Shown one piece after another: positions 41,816 through 50,298 of a DNA stretch of 64,000 nt. Origin of the DNA: Hymenobacter sp. APR13. Its GTDB lineage: Bacteria > Bacteroidota > Bacteroidia > Cytophagales > Hymenobacteraceae. Location: contig NZ_CP006587.1 in assembly GCF_000737515.1 (NCBI RefSeq), forward strand, positions 4,273,001-4,337,000, written 5' to 3'. The position numbers and the translations under genes are program-made. Position 1 is the first letter of the stretch. Each line of letters starts with the position of its first letter. The notes under the pieces are model-generated. The model had not been told where the DNA came from. It made no database searches and saw only the letters and a list, made by a program, of their open reading frames with translations.

Positions 41816-43732
41816 TTACGCCAGGTCTTCCTCGGCCACTTCGGCCAGCGGCAGCACGTCGCTGGTCACCAGGTCTTTTTCCAGGCGCAGGTTGTCGATG
41901 ATGAACTCCTGGCGGGCCGGCGTATTCTTGCCCATGTAGTAGGTCAGCACCTGCTGAATCGAGCGGTCAGACTGCAGAATCACAGGCTCCAGCTTGATGT
42001 TGTCGCCGATGAACTTGCCGAACTCGTCGGGGCTGATTTCGCCGAGGCCTTTGAAGCGCGTGATTTCGGGGTTGCGACCCAGCTGGCGCATGGCGGCCTG
42101 CTTTTCCTGCTCGGTGTAGCAGTAGATGGTGGTTTTCTTGTTGCGCACCCGAAACAGCGGCGTTTCCAGGATGAACACGTGGCCGTTGCGCACGAGGTCG
42201 GGGAAGAACTGCAGGAAGAACGTGAGCAGCAGCAGCCGGATGTGCATGCCATCCACGTCGGCGTCGGTGGCAATCACCACGCGGTTATAGCGCAGCCCCT
42301 CAATGCCTTCTTCGATGTTGAGGGCGTGCTGCAGCAGGTTCAGTTCCTCGTTTTCGTAAACAATTTTCTTTTTCAGCCCGAAGCAGTTCAGCGGCTTGCC
42401 GCGCAAGCTGAATACGGCCTCGGTTTCCACGTTGCGGCTCTTGGTGATGGAGCCCGAGGCCGAGTCGCCCTCGGTGATGAAGAGCGTGGTCAGGGCTTCG
42501 GCGTCCTGCTTGCCTTCGCCGAAGTGGAAGCGGCAGTCGCGGAGCTTGCGGTTGTGCAGGTTGGCTTTTTTGGCGCGCTGGTTGGCCAGCTTCTTCACCC
42601 CAGCCATGTCCTTGCGCTCCCGCTCGTTCTGCTCGATGCGCTTTTTGAGGGCCTCCGCGGCGGCGGGATTTTTGTGCAGGTAGTTGTCGAGGTGCTCCTT
42701 GACAAAGTCGAGGATGAAGCCGCGAACCGTGGGGCCGTCAGGGCCCATGTTCATCGAGCCCAGCTTGGTTTTGGTCTGGCTCTCGAACACCGGCTCCTGC
42801 ACCCGCACCGAAATGGCGGCCACGATGGAGCCGCGGATGTCGGTGGCGTCGTACTCCTTCTTGTAAAACTCGCGCAGGGTTTTCACCACGGCCTCGCGGA
42901 AGGCCGCCAGGTGCGTACCGCCCTGCGTGGTGTACTGCCCGTTCACAAACGAGTAATACTCCTCGCCGTAGTCGTTGCCGTGGGTCAGGGCCAGCTCGAT
43001 GTCCTCGCCTTTGAGGTGGATGATGTCGTAGCGGCGGCTTTCCTGGTCGATTTTACGGGCCAGCAGATCCAGCAGGCCGTTTTCGGAGTAGTACTTCTGG
43101 CCGTTGAAATTGATGGTCAGGCCCGCATTCAGGTACACGTAGTTCCAGATCTGGTTTTCCAGGTATTCCGGAATGAAACGGTAGTTGCGGAAGATGGAAT
43201 CGTCGGGCTGGAACGTGAAGAGCGTGCCGTTGCGCTGGCTGGTTTTCACCGGCTTAGGGTCGCTGGTGAGGATGCCCTGGGCAAACTCGGCCGACTTCAT
43301 CAGCCCCTCCCGGACGCTCTGCACCAAAAAGTAATTGCTCAGCGCGTTAACCGCTTTGGTGCCGACCCCGTTTAAGCCCACAGATTTCTGAAAGACCTTG
43401 CTGTCGTACTTGCCGCCCGTATTGATTTTGCTGACCACTTCCACCACTTTGCCCAGCGGAATGCCCCGGCCATAGTCGCGCACCTGCACGCGCTGGTCGG
43501 AAATCTTGATTTCGATGGTGCGGCCGTGGCCCATCACGTGCTCGTCGATGGAGTTGTCAATCACTTCCTTCACCAGCACGTAAATCCCATCGTCGTAGGC
43601 CGAGCCGTCGCCCAGCTTGCCGATGTACATACCGGGCCGCAGCCGGATGTGCTCCCGCCAGTCCAGGGAGCGGATACTGTCTTCGGTGTAGCCGTGGTCG
43701 GGGGTGGTGGCGGGTACTAGTTCTTCAGCCAT
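41816..43732 (-). CDS. parE: DNA topoisomerase IV subunit B
   Basis: 638 aa ATPase subunit. GHKL ATP-binding elements: [25 protein letters not shown] and [20 protein letters not shown] region: [20 protein letters not shown] (catalytic Glu) and [19 protein letters not shown] (Asp-x-Asp). Start ATG 43732 ([18 protein letters not shown]); 12 codons further upstream are open but not conserved. First gene of the parE-parC pair. Distinguished from GyrB by pairing with the ParC-type subunit and shorter length. Confidence 0.95.
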   Translation of the reverse strand: MAEELVPATTPDHGYTEDSIRSLDWREHIRLRPGMYIGKLGDGSAYDDGIYVLVKEVIDNSIDEHVMGHGRTIEIKISDQRVQVRDYGRGIPLGKVVEVVSKINTGGKYDSKVFQKSVGLNGVGTKAVNALSNYFLVQSVREGLMKSAEFAQGILTSDPKPVKTSQRNGTLFTFQPDDSIFRNYRFIPEYLENQIWNYVYLNAGLTINFNGQKYYSENGLLDLLARKIDQESRRYDIIHLKGEDIELALTHGNDYGEEYYSFVNGQYTTQGGTHLAAFREAVVKTLREFYKKEYDATDIRGSIVAAISVRVQEPVFESQTKTKLGSMNMGPDGPTVRGFILDFVKEHLDNYLHKNPAAAEALKKRIEQNERERKDMAGVKKLANQRAKKANLHNRKLRDCRFHFGEGKQDAEALTTLFITEGDSASGSITKSRNVETEAVFSLRGKPLNCFGLKKKIVYENEELNLLQHALNIEEGIEGLRYNRVVIATDADVDGMHIRLLLLTFFLQFFPDLVRNGHVFILETPLFRVRNKKTTIYCYTEQEKQAAMRQLGRNPEITRFKGLGEISPDEFGKFIGDNIKLEPVILQSDRSIQQVLTYYMGKNTPARQEFIIDNLRLEKDLVTSDVLPLAEVAEEDLA

Positions 43733-43923
43733 GAAATCAGGAAATCGAAATTTAAGGTAAAATAACACAGAAAACCGGCGTTTTCCGCGCGCTGTTTACG
43801 CTAGCGAAGTTAGCATTTCCTTGTCTGAAAACCCAGCGCCGGACGGGTTTGTTCCCACATATTTTGCGCATACGCGGCTTTACGGTCCCTTTCACGCTTC
43901 TCTCACTCCCATTTTTTTAGTAA

Positions 43924-45105
43924 ATGTTCCCTCCCGCTACCCAACATCACCTGCCGCCGTCGGGCCACAAACCTACTCCGGAGGTGCGCCAGACGCCCAT
44001 TGTGCAGTTTGCTTTCTTCATGCTCGGGGCCGTGCTGCTGGTCTACTCGCTGAGACTGCTCGACGACATTCTGCTGCCGCTGCTGTTTTCGGCGGTATTC
44101 ACGCTGCTGCTGCTGCCCATCTGCCGGTGGCTGGAGCTGCGGGGCGTGCCGCGCATTCTGGCCATCATTGTGTGCCTGCTGCTGGTGCTGGCCATCTTCA
44201 CGGGCATCATTCTCGGGTTTGGCTCGCAGCTGGCGCAGTTCAAAAACGAGATTCCCAAGCTGCAGGTGAAGATGATGGAGTTTTTCACCAGCGCGCAGCA
44301 GTGGGCCCACAACCGCTTCGGCTACGAGCCCATGAGCGTAGACGACCTGAAGGAAACGTCCATCAAGGCCCTCAAGAAATCGGGCGGCTCGTACTTGGGC
44401 ACCACGCTCAACACCACCTCGGCCGTGCTCGGCAACCTGGCGCAGGTGCTTATCTACATCTTCTGTCTGCTGCTCTACCGCGACCATCTGCGGCAGTTCA
44501 TGTTCCGCTTTGTGGCCCCCGACAAGCGCACGTCGGTGCTGCACACCGTGGACAACATCCAGACCGTGGTGCAGGCCTACATTTCGGGCCTGATTAAGGT
44601 GATTATCATCGTGGCCATTCTCAACGGAATCGGGCTGCTGGTGCTGGGGGTGAAGTTTGCCATCTTCTTTGCCATCTTCGCCTCGGTGCTGGCCATTATT
44701 CCCTACATCGGCATCATGATTGGGGCCATGGTTCCGGCCATCATCACGCTGGTGGAAACCGGCTCGCCGGTGCAGGCGGCCCTGGTTATCGGGGTGTTTG
44801 TGGTGGTGCAGTTCCTGGAGGGCAACTTTATTACGCCTATGATTACCGGCTCGCAGGTGAGCATCAACCCGCTGGCTGCCATCCTGGCCCTGATTCTGGG
44901 CGCGGAGCTCTGGGGCACGCCGGGCATGATTCTAAGCATTCCGCTGATGGCCGTGATTAAAGTGGTGCTCGATGCCAACAAAACCACCGAGCCCTGGGGC
45001 TTCTTGCTCGGCGACACAGCCGATGGCGAAGACTCGGCCAAGGCCGGCAGTCAGGAACCAGGCGGCTTTCGCAAACTCTGGAACCGCGTCACCAACCAAA
45101 CCTGA
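43924..45105 (+). CDS. AI-2E family transporter (PerM/YdiK-like)
   Basis: 393 aa integral membrane protein with about eight helices. Paired N-terminal helices (FAFFMLGAVLLVYSLRLLDD), a long amphipathic domain at about 90-170, and the C-terminal core with YIGIMIGAMVPAIITL and GNFITPMITGSQVSINPLAA, the signature of this family. Members have been linked to autoinducer export or Na+/H+ exchange; substrate here is unknown. Start ATG 43924. It is divergent from parE; no convincing -7 box seen in the 190-bp gap. Confidence 0.9.
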   Translation: MFPPATQHHLPPSGHKPTPEVRQTPIVQFAFFMLGAVLLVYSLRLLDDILLPLLFSAVFTLLLLPICRWLELRGVPRILAIIVCLLLVLAIFTGIILGFGSQLAQFKNEIPKLQVKMMEFFTSAQQWAHNRFGYEPMSVDDLKETSIKALKKSGGSYLGTTLNTTSAVLGNLAQVLIYIFCLLLYRDHLRQFMFRFVAPDKRTSVLHTVDNIQTVVQAYISGLIKVIIIVAILNGIGLLVLGVKFAIFFAIFASVLAIIPYIGIMIGAMVPAIITLVETGSPVQAALVIGVFVVVQFLEGNFITPMITGSQVSINPLAAILALILGAELWGTPGMILSIPLMAVIKVVLDANKTTEPWGFLLGDTADGEDSAKAGSQEPGGFRKLWNRVTNQT

Positions 45106-45150
45106 CAGCTTTAGTGAAACCGCGCAGTTAGCCAGCGGAAAGGCTTAACT

Positions 45151-46131
45151 CTACAAATCGAGGGTGTAGGTGTCTGTGGTTTCGGCCGCCGCACCGAAAC
45201 CCTCTTTTTGGTTTAATAGCCCTGAGTTGAGGGTACCCTGCACCGTGGAAATGCCAAATGACAAACGCCGAAACGCTGCTGGCTTGCAGCGAAGGAGTTC
45301 GGCCAGCACGGCATCCACGGCCCCCACCTGCTTACCACGCGGGCTGCCCCCGATGTACTGGGTGTGCACAAAGCCCTGGTGAACATCTTGGAAAACCAGC
45401 ACCCCGCCCACTACCTCAGCCCCCAAGCGTGCCACCCACAGCTCCAGATGCCCAGGGTTCTGGTCGCGCAGGCGGCAGATTTCCGGCAGACTATGTACCG
45501 GAAGGCGGCCGTGGGTCTGATGCAGGTTGGTCGTCAGCAGCTCCCAAAAGGCTGCGTAATCGGCATCGGCGGCCGTGCACGCTACCACCACGCCGTGGTG
45601 GCGGGCCTTGCGCAGGTTGCCGCGGCGCCAAGTGCCAATGCGGAAGGGTTGGGTCAGGTCGATGACAGAGTTCAACTCGCGGCCCGCCAAGTGGGCGCCC
45701 TGCTGGTGCAGCCAGAACAGAACAGCGTCGGAAGGCTGCCGGCAGAACACCCGGGGCACCGGCTTGAGCAGCAATTGCCGAAACCCAGCGGCCCGCCAAG
45801 CCTCGCGCAACGCGTCCAGCCAGGCCAGCACATTGAGCGTTTTAGCGAGTCCGACCGTAACGAGGCCGCCGTAGGCCAGGCCGGGGTGGGCTACTAGCGT
45901 AGTGGAATCAGAAGCAGTGCGGGCGCGACCAGCCACAAACACCGCCCGTAGCCGCTCGCCCTGCCACACCAGCCACGAGCAGTCCTCGAACCGGTCGTGG
46001 TGGTAATCCAGATACGAGCGGCAAAATAGGAAAGGACCGTTAACCGAGGCCGCCACTAAGGCATCCCAGGCGGCGGCGTGGCCGGGCTGGTACCTCTCTA
46101 CCCAGATAGCCGCATGCAGCGCGCCACTCAT
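45151..46131 (-). CDS. FemAB/GNAT-like acyltransferase
   Basis: 326 aa with two GNAT-like halves, as in FemAB or BioF2-like proteins: ASVNGPFLFCRSYLDYHHDR near the N-terminus, RKARHHGVVVACTAADADYA in the middle, and LWVARLGAEVVGGVLVFQDV plus YIGGSPRGKQVGAVDAVLAE at the acyl-donor site. It overlaps the stop of the upstream cupin gene by 4 bp, so translation is coupled. With an FdtA-like sugar isomerase as partner, a role in modifying an amino-sugar of a surface glycan is plausible. Donor and acceptor are not known. Confidence 0.8.
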   Translation of the reverse strand: MSGALHAAIWVERYQPGHAAAWDALVAASVNGPFLFCRSYLDYHHDRFEDCSWLVWQGERLRAVFVAGRARTASDSTTLVAHPGLAYGGLVTVGLAKTLNVLAWLDALREAWRAAGFRQLLLKPVPRVFCRQPSDAVLFWLHQQGAHLAGRELNSVIDLTQPFRIGTWRRGNLRKARHHGVVVACTAADADYAAFWELLTTNLHQTHGRLPVHSLPEICRLRDQNPGHLELWVARLGAEVVGGVLVFQDVHQGFVHTQYIGGSPRGKQVGAVDAVLAELLRCKPAAFRRLSFGISTVQGTLNSGLLNQKEGFGAAAETTDTYTLDL

Positions 46132-46577
46132 ATGGGCACGCCCGTTGACTGACCGGTAGCGGCCAGCGCCCGAAATGCCGCATAGTTACGGATATAGCTA
46201 GCTTCTGAATAGGGCTCTGATACCAGGCACAGCAGCACGGACTGCGCTTGGAAACGCACGGTGCGCCAGTAAAGGCCTGGCAAGTAAAGGCCCAAATCGG
46301 GCCGGTCGAGCACAAAGTGCTGCTGCTCGCCGGCAGGCGTTTCCAGCGTGATATCGAGCCGGCCGCTCACGGCGATGAGCAGCTGCTGCAGCGTATGGTG
46401 GGCATGGTGGCCGCGCTGTACCTGGCTGGGCGTGTCATAAATCCAGTAGGAGCGCGCCACGGCAAAGGGCAGCAGCCCCTCAGACGCCACGCTCACCGTG
46501 AAGCCAGTATCGGCGCTGCCAGTGCAGGGCAGCGGCAGCAGGCACGGCAGAGAAGGCACGGCAGGCGTCGGGGGCAT
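46128..46577 (-). CDS. FdtA/QdtA-type cupin, dTDP-4-oxo-sugar isomerase-like
   Basis: 149 aa single-domain cupin. RGHHAHH (residues 56-62) contains the catalytic His pair of FdtA/QdtA ketoisomerases; ISGRLDITLETPAGE-like strand SGRLDITLETPAGEQQHFVL and the final SYIRNYAAF follow the family pattern. FdtA-type enzymes move the keto group of dTDP-4-keto-6-deoxyglucose before transamination and N-acylation. No aminotransferase or rml gene is nearby. The N-terminal 25 residues are Pro-rich and probably variable. Start ATG 46577. Function is inferred by family. Confidence 0.82.
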   Translation of the reverse strand: MPPTPAVPSLPCLLPLPCTGSADTGFTVSVASEGLLPFAVARSYWIYDTPSQVQRGHHAHHTLQQLLIAVSGRLDITLETPAGEQQHFVLDRPDLGLYLPGLYWRTVRFQAQSVLLCLVSEPYSEASYIRNYAAFRALAATGQSTGVPI

Positions 46578-46698
46578 AGGGTTGGGAAGGCAACAACTGC
46601 CGGCAATACGGCCGGATCAATCAGCCAAAAGTAGTGCTTCTGGCCTTGCCACCCAACCGCCTGCCCTGGCAGCCGGCACTAAAGCAGTTGGTGCAGAA

Positions 46699-46719
46699 GG
46701 CCGGAATTTTATTCCGGCC
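46699..46719. promoter_or_regulatory. 21-bp palindrome in a divergent intergenic region
   Basis: GGCCGGAAT-TTT-ATTCCGGCC, perfect 9-bp arms, between the cupin gene (minus) and the four-helix-bundle gene (plus). It is not next to a stop codon, so an operator is more likely than a terminator. Confidence 0.4.
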
Positions 46720-46810
46720 GCGCACAACTCCCGCGCGGCCACCTTAGTATACCTGCTCAGTTCCGACCTGCTTTGGTTCGGAATTTTCCTCCCACTCAAA
46801 CTACCATACC

Positions 46811-47281
46811 ATGGCTGCTATCACCGGCGAAACCGCTCGCGCATACAACGACCTCGTAGAAATCAACAAAACTGCCGCCAAAGGCTATCAGGAAGCGGCT
46901 GAAGGTGTCAGCAACGCCGAACTGAAGTCCAAGCTGAGCCAAATGAGCCAGCACCGGGCGCAGTTTGCCGCTGAACTCACCCAACACGCCCAGCAACTGG
47001 GCATCCAGGCCGAGCAGGAAGGCACGGTAGAAGGCGTAATTGCCGATGCCGCCGCCGCCGTTCACCGTGGCTGGATCAATCTGAAATCGGTCGTAACCGG
47101 CCAAGACGACTCGGCTATTCTGGGTGAGTGCGAAACTGGCGACTCGGTGGCCCTGCAGTCGTACGAAACGGCCCTGAAATCAAACGAGCTGCCAGCTGGT
47201 GCTCGTGAAGTGATCCAAAAGCAGCACGGTGCCATCTTGTCTGACAAGAACTGGGTGACCCAGCAGAAAGCCAGCCGCTAA
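46811..47281 (+). CDS. PA2169/DUF2383 four-helix-bundle protein
   Basis: 156 aa all-helical ferritin-like protein: TARAYNDLVEINKTAAKGYQ, LSQMSQHRAQFAAELTQHAQ, VHRGWINLKSVVTGQDDSAI and SYETALKSNELPAGAREVIQ are the four helices of the DUF2383 family. Such proteins are often stress-induced and their role is unknown; a metal-binding function is not evident because the ferritin ExxH ligands are not in place. Start ATG 46811. Monocistronic with a terminator at 47313-47339 and a 21-bp palindrome 92 bp upstream. Confidence 0.88.
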   Translation: MAAITGETARAYNDLVEINKTAAKGYQEAAEGVSNAELKSKLSQMSQHRAQFAAELTQHAQQLGIQAEQEGTVEGVIADAAAAVHRGWINLKSVVTGQDDSAILGECETGDSVALQSYETALKSNELPAGAREVIQKQHGAILSDKNWVTQQKASR

Positions 47282-47312
47282 TCTTTCGGAACTGCCTGGC
47301 AGTTCCCTACTG

Positions 47313-47339
47313 AAAAGCCCGCCTTGTGCGGGCTTTTTT
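47313..47339 (+). terminator. Terminator of the DUF2383 gene
   Basis: AAAAGCCCGC/GCGGGCTTTTTT stem-loop 32 bp after the stop. Confidence 0.85.
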
Positions 47340-47393
47340 GCGTTTGGCCCCTGGCACTCTCACTAAGCCAACACGTGCAACCTTCCGGGCGTG

Positions 47394-47401
47394 TATCTTT
47401 G
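47394..47401 (+). promoter_or_regulatory. -7 box of the exonuclease/GIY-YIG gene
   Basis: TATCTTTG, perfect TAnnTTTG, about 46 bp before the TTG start at 47448. Confidence 0.5.
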
Positions 47402-47447
47402 TTACCAATTAGCTTAGCATCTTTTTTTACCCGATACCGCGCCGCTT

Positions 47448-49013
47448 TTGTACGCCATCATCGACCTTGAGACCACCGGGGGCCAGCCCACGCAGGACCG
47501 CATCACCGAAATTGCCATTTTCATTCACGATGGCGAAAAGGTGGTCGACCAGTTCGACACCCTGTTGAACCCGGGGCGCCCGATACCCTTTTTCATCACC
47601 CAGCTCACTGGTATCAGCGACGAGATGGTAAAGGATGCGCCCAAATTTCATGAGGTGGCGCGCAAGGTGGTGGAAATGACTGAGGGCTGCGTGTTTGTGG
47701 CCCACAACGTGCGGTTCGACTACTCGTTTCTGAAAAAGGAATTTGGCGACCTAGGCTACACATATTCGCGCAAAACGCTGTGCACGGTGCGCCTGAGCCG
47801 CTCGCTGATGCCGGGCCAGCCCAGCTACAGCCTGGGCAAGCTGTGCCAGAACATTGGGATTCCGCTCAATGGCCGCCACCGCGCCGCCGGCGACGCCGCT
47901 GCTACCGCCATCCTCTTCGACCGGCTGCTCAAGATCAGCCAGCAGGAAGAGGCGCTGACTCAGCCCGGCCTCTCCCCTGCCGATACCTTGGCCGCCGTGG
48001 ATGCCAACGCCCCGGCAGGACGCCGCCCCGCCGGAGCGCCTGCCCGCGCTGCCCATACGGCTCCCAGCGCCTTGCCGGCCAGCTCTTCCGCCGACGCCCC
48101 GGCAGTAGTAGCCACTAAAAAACCTTCGGCCCGCAAGGTGAAAGCCGTGCAGGATGCCATCCGGACGGCGCTGCTGCCACCTAACATTACCCCTGAAAAA
48201 GTGGCCTCGCTGCCGCACGAGGCCGGCGTCTACTACTTCCACGACGAGAAGGGCGAGGTGATTTATGTGGGCAAGAGCATCAACATCTACAAGCGGATTC
48301 AGCAGCACTTTGCCATTGACTACAAGTCGCGCAAAAGCATCGAGTTCAAGAACTCGATTTCGGACATTACCTGGGAACTGACGGGCTCGGAGTTGGTGGC
48401 ACTGCTCTACGAATCGCACGAAATCAAGCGCCTCAAGCCGCTTTACAACCGCAAGCTGCGGCGCTCGGTGTTTCCGGCTGGCATCTTCCTGCGCACCGAT
48501 GAGCAGGGCTATAAGCGCCTCTACTACGGCCGCGCCGACGACCACTCCAACTCACACCCGCTGATTGCACTGGGCAATCAGTTCAAGGCCAAAGGCTTTC
48601 TGTTCCATAAGGTATCGAAGTTCAACCTGTGCCAGAAGCTCTGTGACCTGTACAAAACCAATGGCTCCTGCTTTGACTATCAGGTGCACCGCTGCAAGGG
48701 CGCCTGCCTGGGCCTGGAGCCCGCCGAGGAGTACAACAAGCGGGTGGAAGAAGCCATCGAGAGCTTCACCTATGAGCACGGCTCGTTCGTGGTCATCGGG
48801 CAGGGCCGCCGCGACGACGAGAAGACCGTAGTAGTGGTGGAGCATGGCCGCTACCTCGGCTTCGGCTACGTGGATACCGAAACCTTCACGGCCCGCCGCC
48901 TCGACGATTTCAAGGAGGTCATCAACCGCTACAACGACAATAAAGACGCCCAGCAAATCATCCGGCAGTATTTGCGCACCTCGCACAAAGACAAGGTTAA
49001 GGTGTTCAAATAG
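47448..49013 (+). CDS. DnaQ-type exonuclease fused to UvrC-like GIY-YIG nuclease
   Basis: 521 aa. N-terminal DEDDh 3'-5' exonuclease at about 1-165 (IIDLETTGGQPTQDRITEIA; VFVAHNVRFDYSFLKKEF; HRAAGDAAATAILF). An Ala/Pro-rich linker of about 60 residues follows, then a GIY-YIG endonuclease domain at about 248-335 (EAGVYYFHDEKGEVIYVGKS). A UvrC/Cho-like C-terminal part has four cysteines (CQKLCDLYKTNGSC, HRCKGACLG). This fusion suggests DNA-repair incision coupled to trimming. Start is TTG 47448, directly before the conserved YAIIDLETTG; no ATG precedes it in frame. Confidence 0.88.
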   Translation: MYAIIDLETTGGQPTQDRITEIAIFIHDGEKVVDQFDTLLNPGRPIPFFITQLTGISDEMVKDAPKFHEVARKVVEMTEGCVFVAHNVRFDYSFLKKEFGDLGYTYSRKTLCTVRLSRSLMPGQPSYSLGKLCQNIGIPLNGRHRAAGDAAATAILFDRLLKISQQEEALTQPGLSPADTLAAVDANAPAGRRPAGAPARAAHTAPSALPASSSADAPAVVATKKPSARKVKAVQDAIRTALLPPNITPEKVASLPHEAGVYYFHDEKGEVIYVGKSINIYKRIQQHFAIDYKSRKSIEFKNSISDITWELTGSELVALLYESHEIKRLKPLYNRKLRRSVFPAGIFLRTDEQGYKRLYYGRADDHSNSHPLIALGNQFKAKGFLFHKVSKFNLCQKLCDLYKTNGSCFDYQVHRCKGACLGLEPAEEYNKRVEEAIESFTYEHGSFVVIGQGRRDDEKTVVVVEHGRYLGFGYVDTETFTARRLDDFKEVINRYNDNKDAQQIIRQYLRTSHKDKVKVFK

Positions 49014-49039
49014 CATCTGTTAGGAGCCGCTAGACTTCT

Positions 49040-49069
49040 TACTCCGCCCTCTCGGCGGAGTATTTTTTT
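49040..49069 (+). terminator. Terminator of the exonuclease/GIY-YIG gene
   Basis: TACTCCGCC/GGCGGAGTA hairpin followed by seven T. Confidence 0.85.
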
Positions 49070-49339
49070 GCCCTGGCATTTTATAATTACTATTATTTAT
49101 TTAAATTTTACAAATAAATCAACTACCTATGAGTCCTGAAGTTGGCAGCAGCGGTGCGGGCCACCAAGGCGCGCCGCCCGCCATGCCCTGCCTGTTGGGC
49201 CACTAACCTGCTGTATTCTATGACTGAGCGTAACGAATTAATTAATAGCTATTTTTTCGCCAAATACATGGTTATCATACAATTAAGGAATGTACAATTA
49301 CTCAACGCATAGGTTTTACTACTTACCAGGACTCTACCC
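49070..49339. other. A/T-rich intergenic stretch
   Basis: About 270 bp, locally much more A/T-rich than the window (ATTTTATAATTACTATTATT near 49077), with a short GC patch at 49140-49200. No gene recognised. It carries the upstream region of the gene at 49340, without a perfect TAnnTTTG. Confidence 0.4.
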
Positions 49340-49777
49340 ATGAATAAGCTAGTCTACCCCTACCAGAAGTCGTTGTATTTTCATAACAGCCTAGCAAACA
49401 TCATCGAGCACCCGTGCCGCTACGTGCAGGTGGAATGGCAGCCCACGCCCATGTTCAGTGCCAGCCTGCGCGAGGTGCATGAGCAGCTGCTACAGCTGCT
49501 GAAAGAGTCGCAGCTCAGCAAAGTCCTGTCCGACAACCAGATGATGCCGGCCATCATGCCCCACGACCAGGACTGGCTGGCCACCGACTGGGCCCCGCGG
49601 GCCGTGCAGGAAAGCGGCTACCGCTACTGCGCCATCATCAACCCGCACGATGTATACAACCGGCTGGCTACCACCGACCTGGTGCAGCGCGTGCGGGGCA
49701 GCGTGGCGCTGCGCGTCTCTCACTTTCAGGATTATGACTCGGCAACCCGCTGGCTGCTGAGCAATACTATGGCTTAG
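49340..49777 (+). CDS. Small STAS/SpoIIAA-like protein (lineage-expanded family)
   Basis: 145 aa, ATG 49340 (MNKLVYPYQKSLYFHNSLAN). Shares with the other family members EHPCRYVQVEWQPTPM (strand), LLQLLKESQLSKVLSDNQMM (helix and strand), WLATDWAPRAVQESGYRYCA, and the closing HFQDYDSATRWLLSNT. The block WLATDWAPRA is close to IATNWAPRA of the protein at 32068. No enzyme motif. Its 3' end overlaps the convergent paralogue by 4 bp. Such small proteins may be partners of signalling systems; function unknown. Confidence 0.75.
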   Translation: MNKLVYPYQKSLYFHNSLANIIEHPCRYVQVEWQPTPMFSASLREVHEQLLQLLKESQLSKVLSDNQMMPAIMPHDQDWLATDWAPRAVQESGYRYCAIINPHDVYNRLATTDLVQRVRGSVALRVSHFQDYDSATRWLLSNTMA

Positions 49778-50211
49778 GCCGGGCTATGGCCGGCGGCCTG
49801 CTGGCATTCGCGCAGCCACTGCACCGCGCTGGCTTCGTCGTTGAAGCGCCGCATGTGGTAGGTCTGGGTGGGGCTGGTTTCGTTTTCCTGAAACACCGGC
49901 AGCTCCTGCGTGATCTGCTGGTAGTAGGGCGAGAGCAACTGGCTCAGGAAGGCATCCTGCCCCAGCTGGCTGCGCAGCGTGGGAAAAAACTCCTGAAATC
50001 CCCACTGCGTTGTGGCGGCATCGGCTGGCTTGCGGCGGCGGCCATCGAGCAGCCAATAGGGGCAATTGGTCTGGCGCGCGGCGGCCAAAATCTGGTAGTA
50101 TCCCTCCCGCGTTTCCGGCGCCGAAACTTCCCGCAGCCAGCGGGCCACCAGCATGTTCAGGTCGGGGCGAAAGGAGACGGACAGATAATCTGAAACAGAA
50201 AGTGCGAGCAT
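49774..50211 (-). CDS. Small STAS/SpoIIAA-like protein (lineage-expanded family)
   Basis: 145 aa, start ATG 50211 (MLALSVSDYLSVSFRPDLNM); 7 further codons are open upstream. Pattern: SVSFRPDLNMLVARWLREVS, EGYYQILAAARQTNCPYWLL followed by DGRRR, then FQEFFPTLRSQLG, LSPYYQQIT and the closing MRRFNDEASAVQWLRECQQA. The WLLDGRRR strand is typical of a large Hymenobacter-type family. Perfect -7 box TACATTTG at 50237-50230 implies a leader of only about 14 nt. Convergent with the gene at 49340. Function unknown. Confidence 0.75.
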   Translation of the reverse strand: MLALSVSDYLSVSFRPDLNMLVARWLREVSAPETREGYYQILAAARQTNCPYWLLDGRRRKPADAATTQWGFQEFFPTLRSQLGQDAFLSQLLSPYYQQITQELPVFQENETSPTQTYHMRRFNDEASAVQWLRECQQAAGHSPA

Positions 50212-50229
50212 AGCAACCAGAAAGGGGCG

Positions 50230-50237
50230 CAAATGTA
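50230..50237 (-). promoter_or_regulatory. -7 box of the gene at 49774-50211
   Basis: TACATTTG, perfect TAnnTTTG on the minus strand. Confidence 0.45.
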
Positions 50238-50298
50238 CACTGGAAATGCACTTCTGCTACCTACCCGGCAGCAGTAGCTTTCGAAGCCCGGGCCGAGG

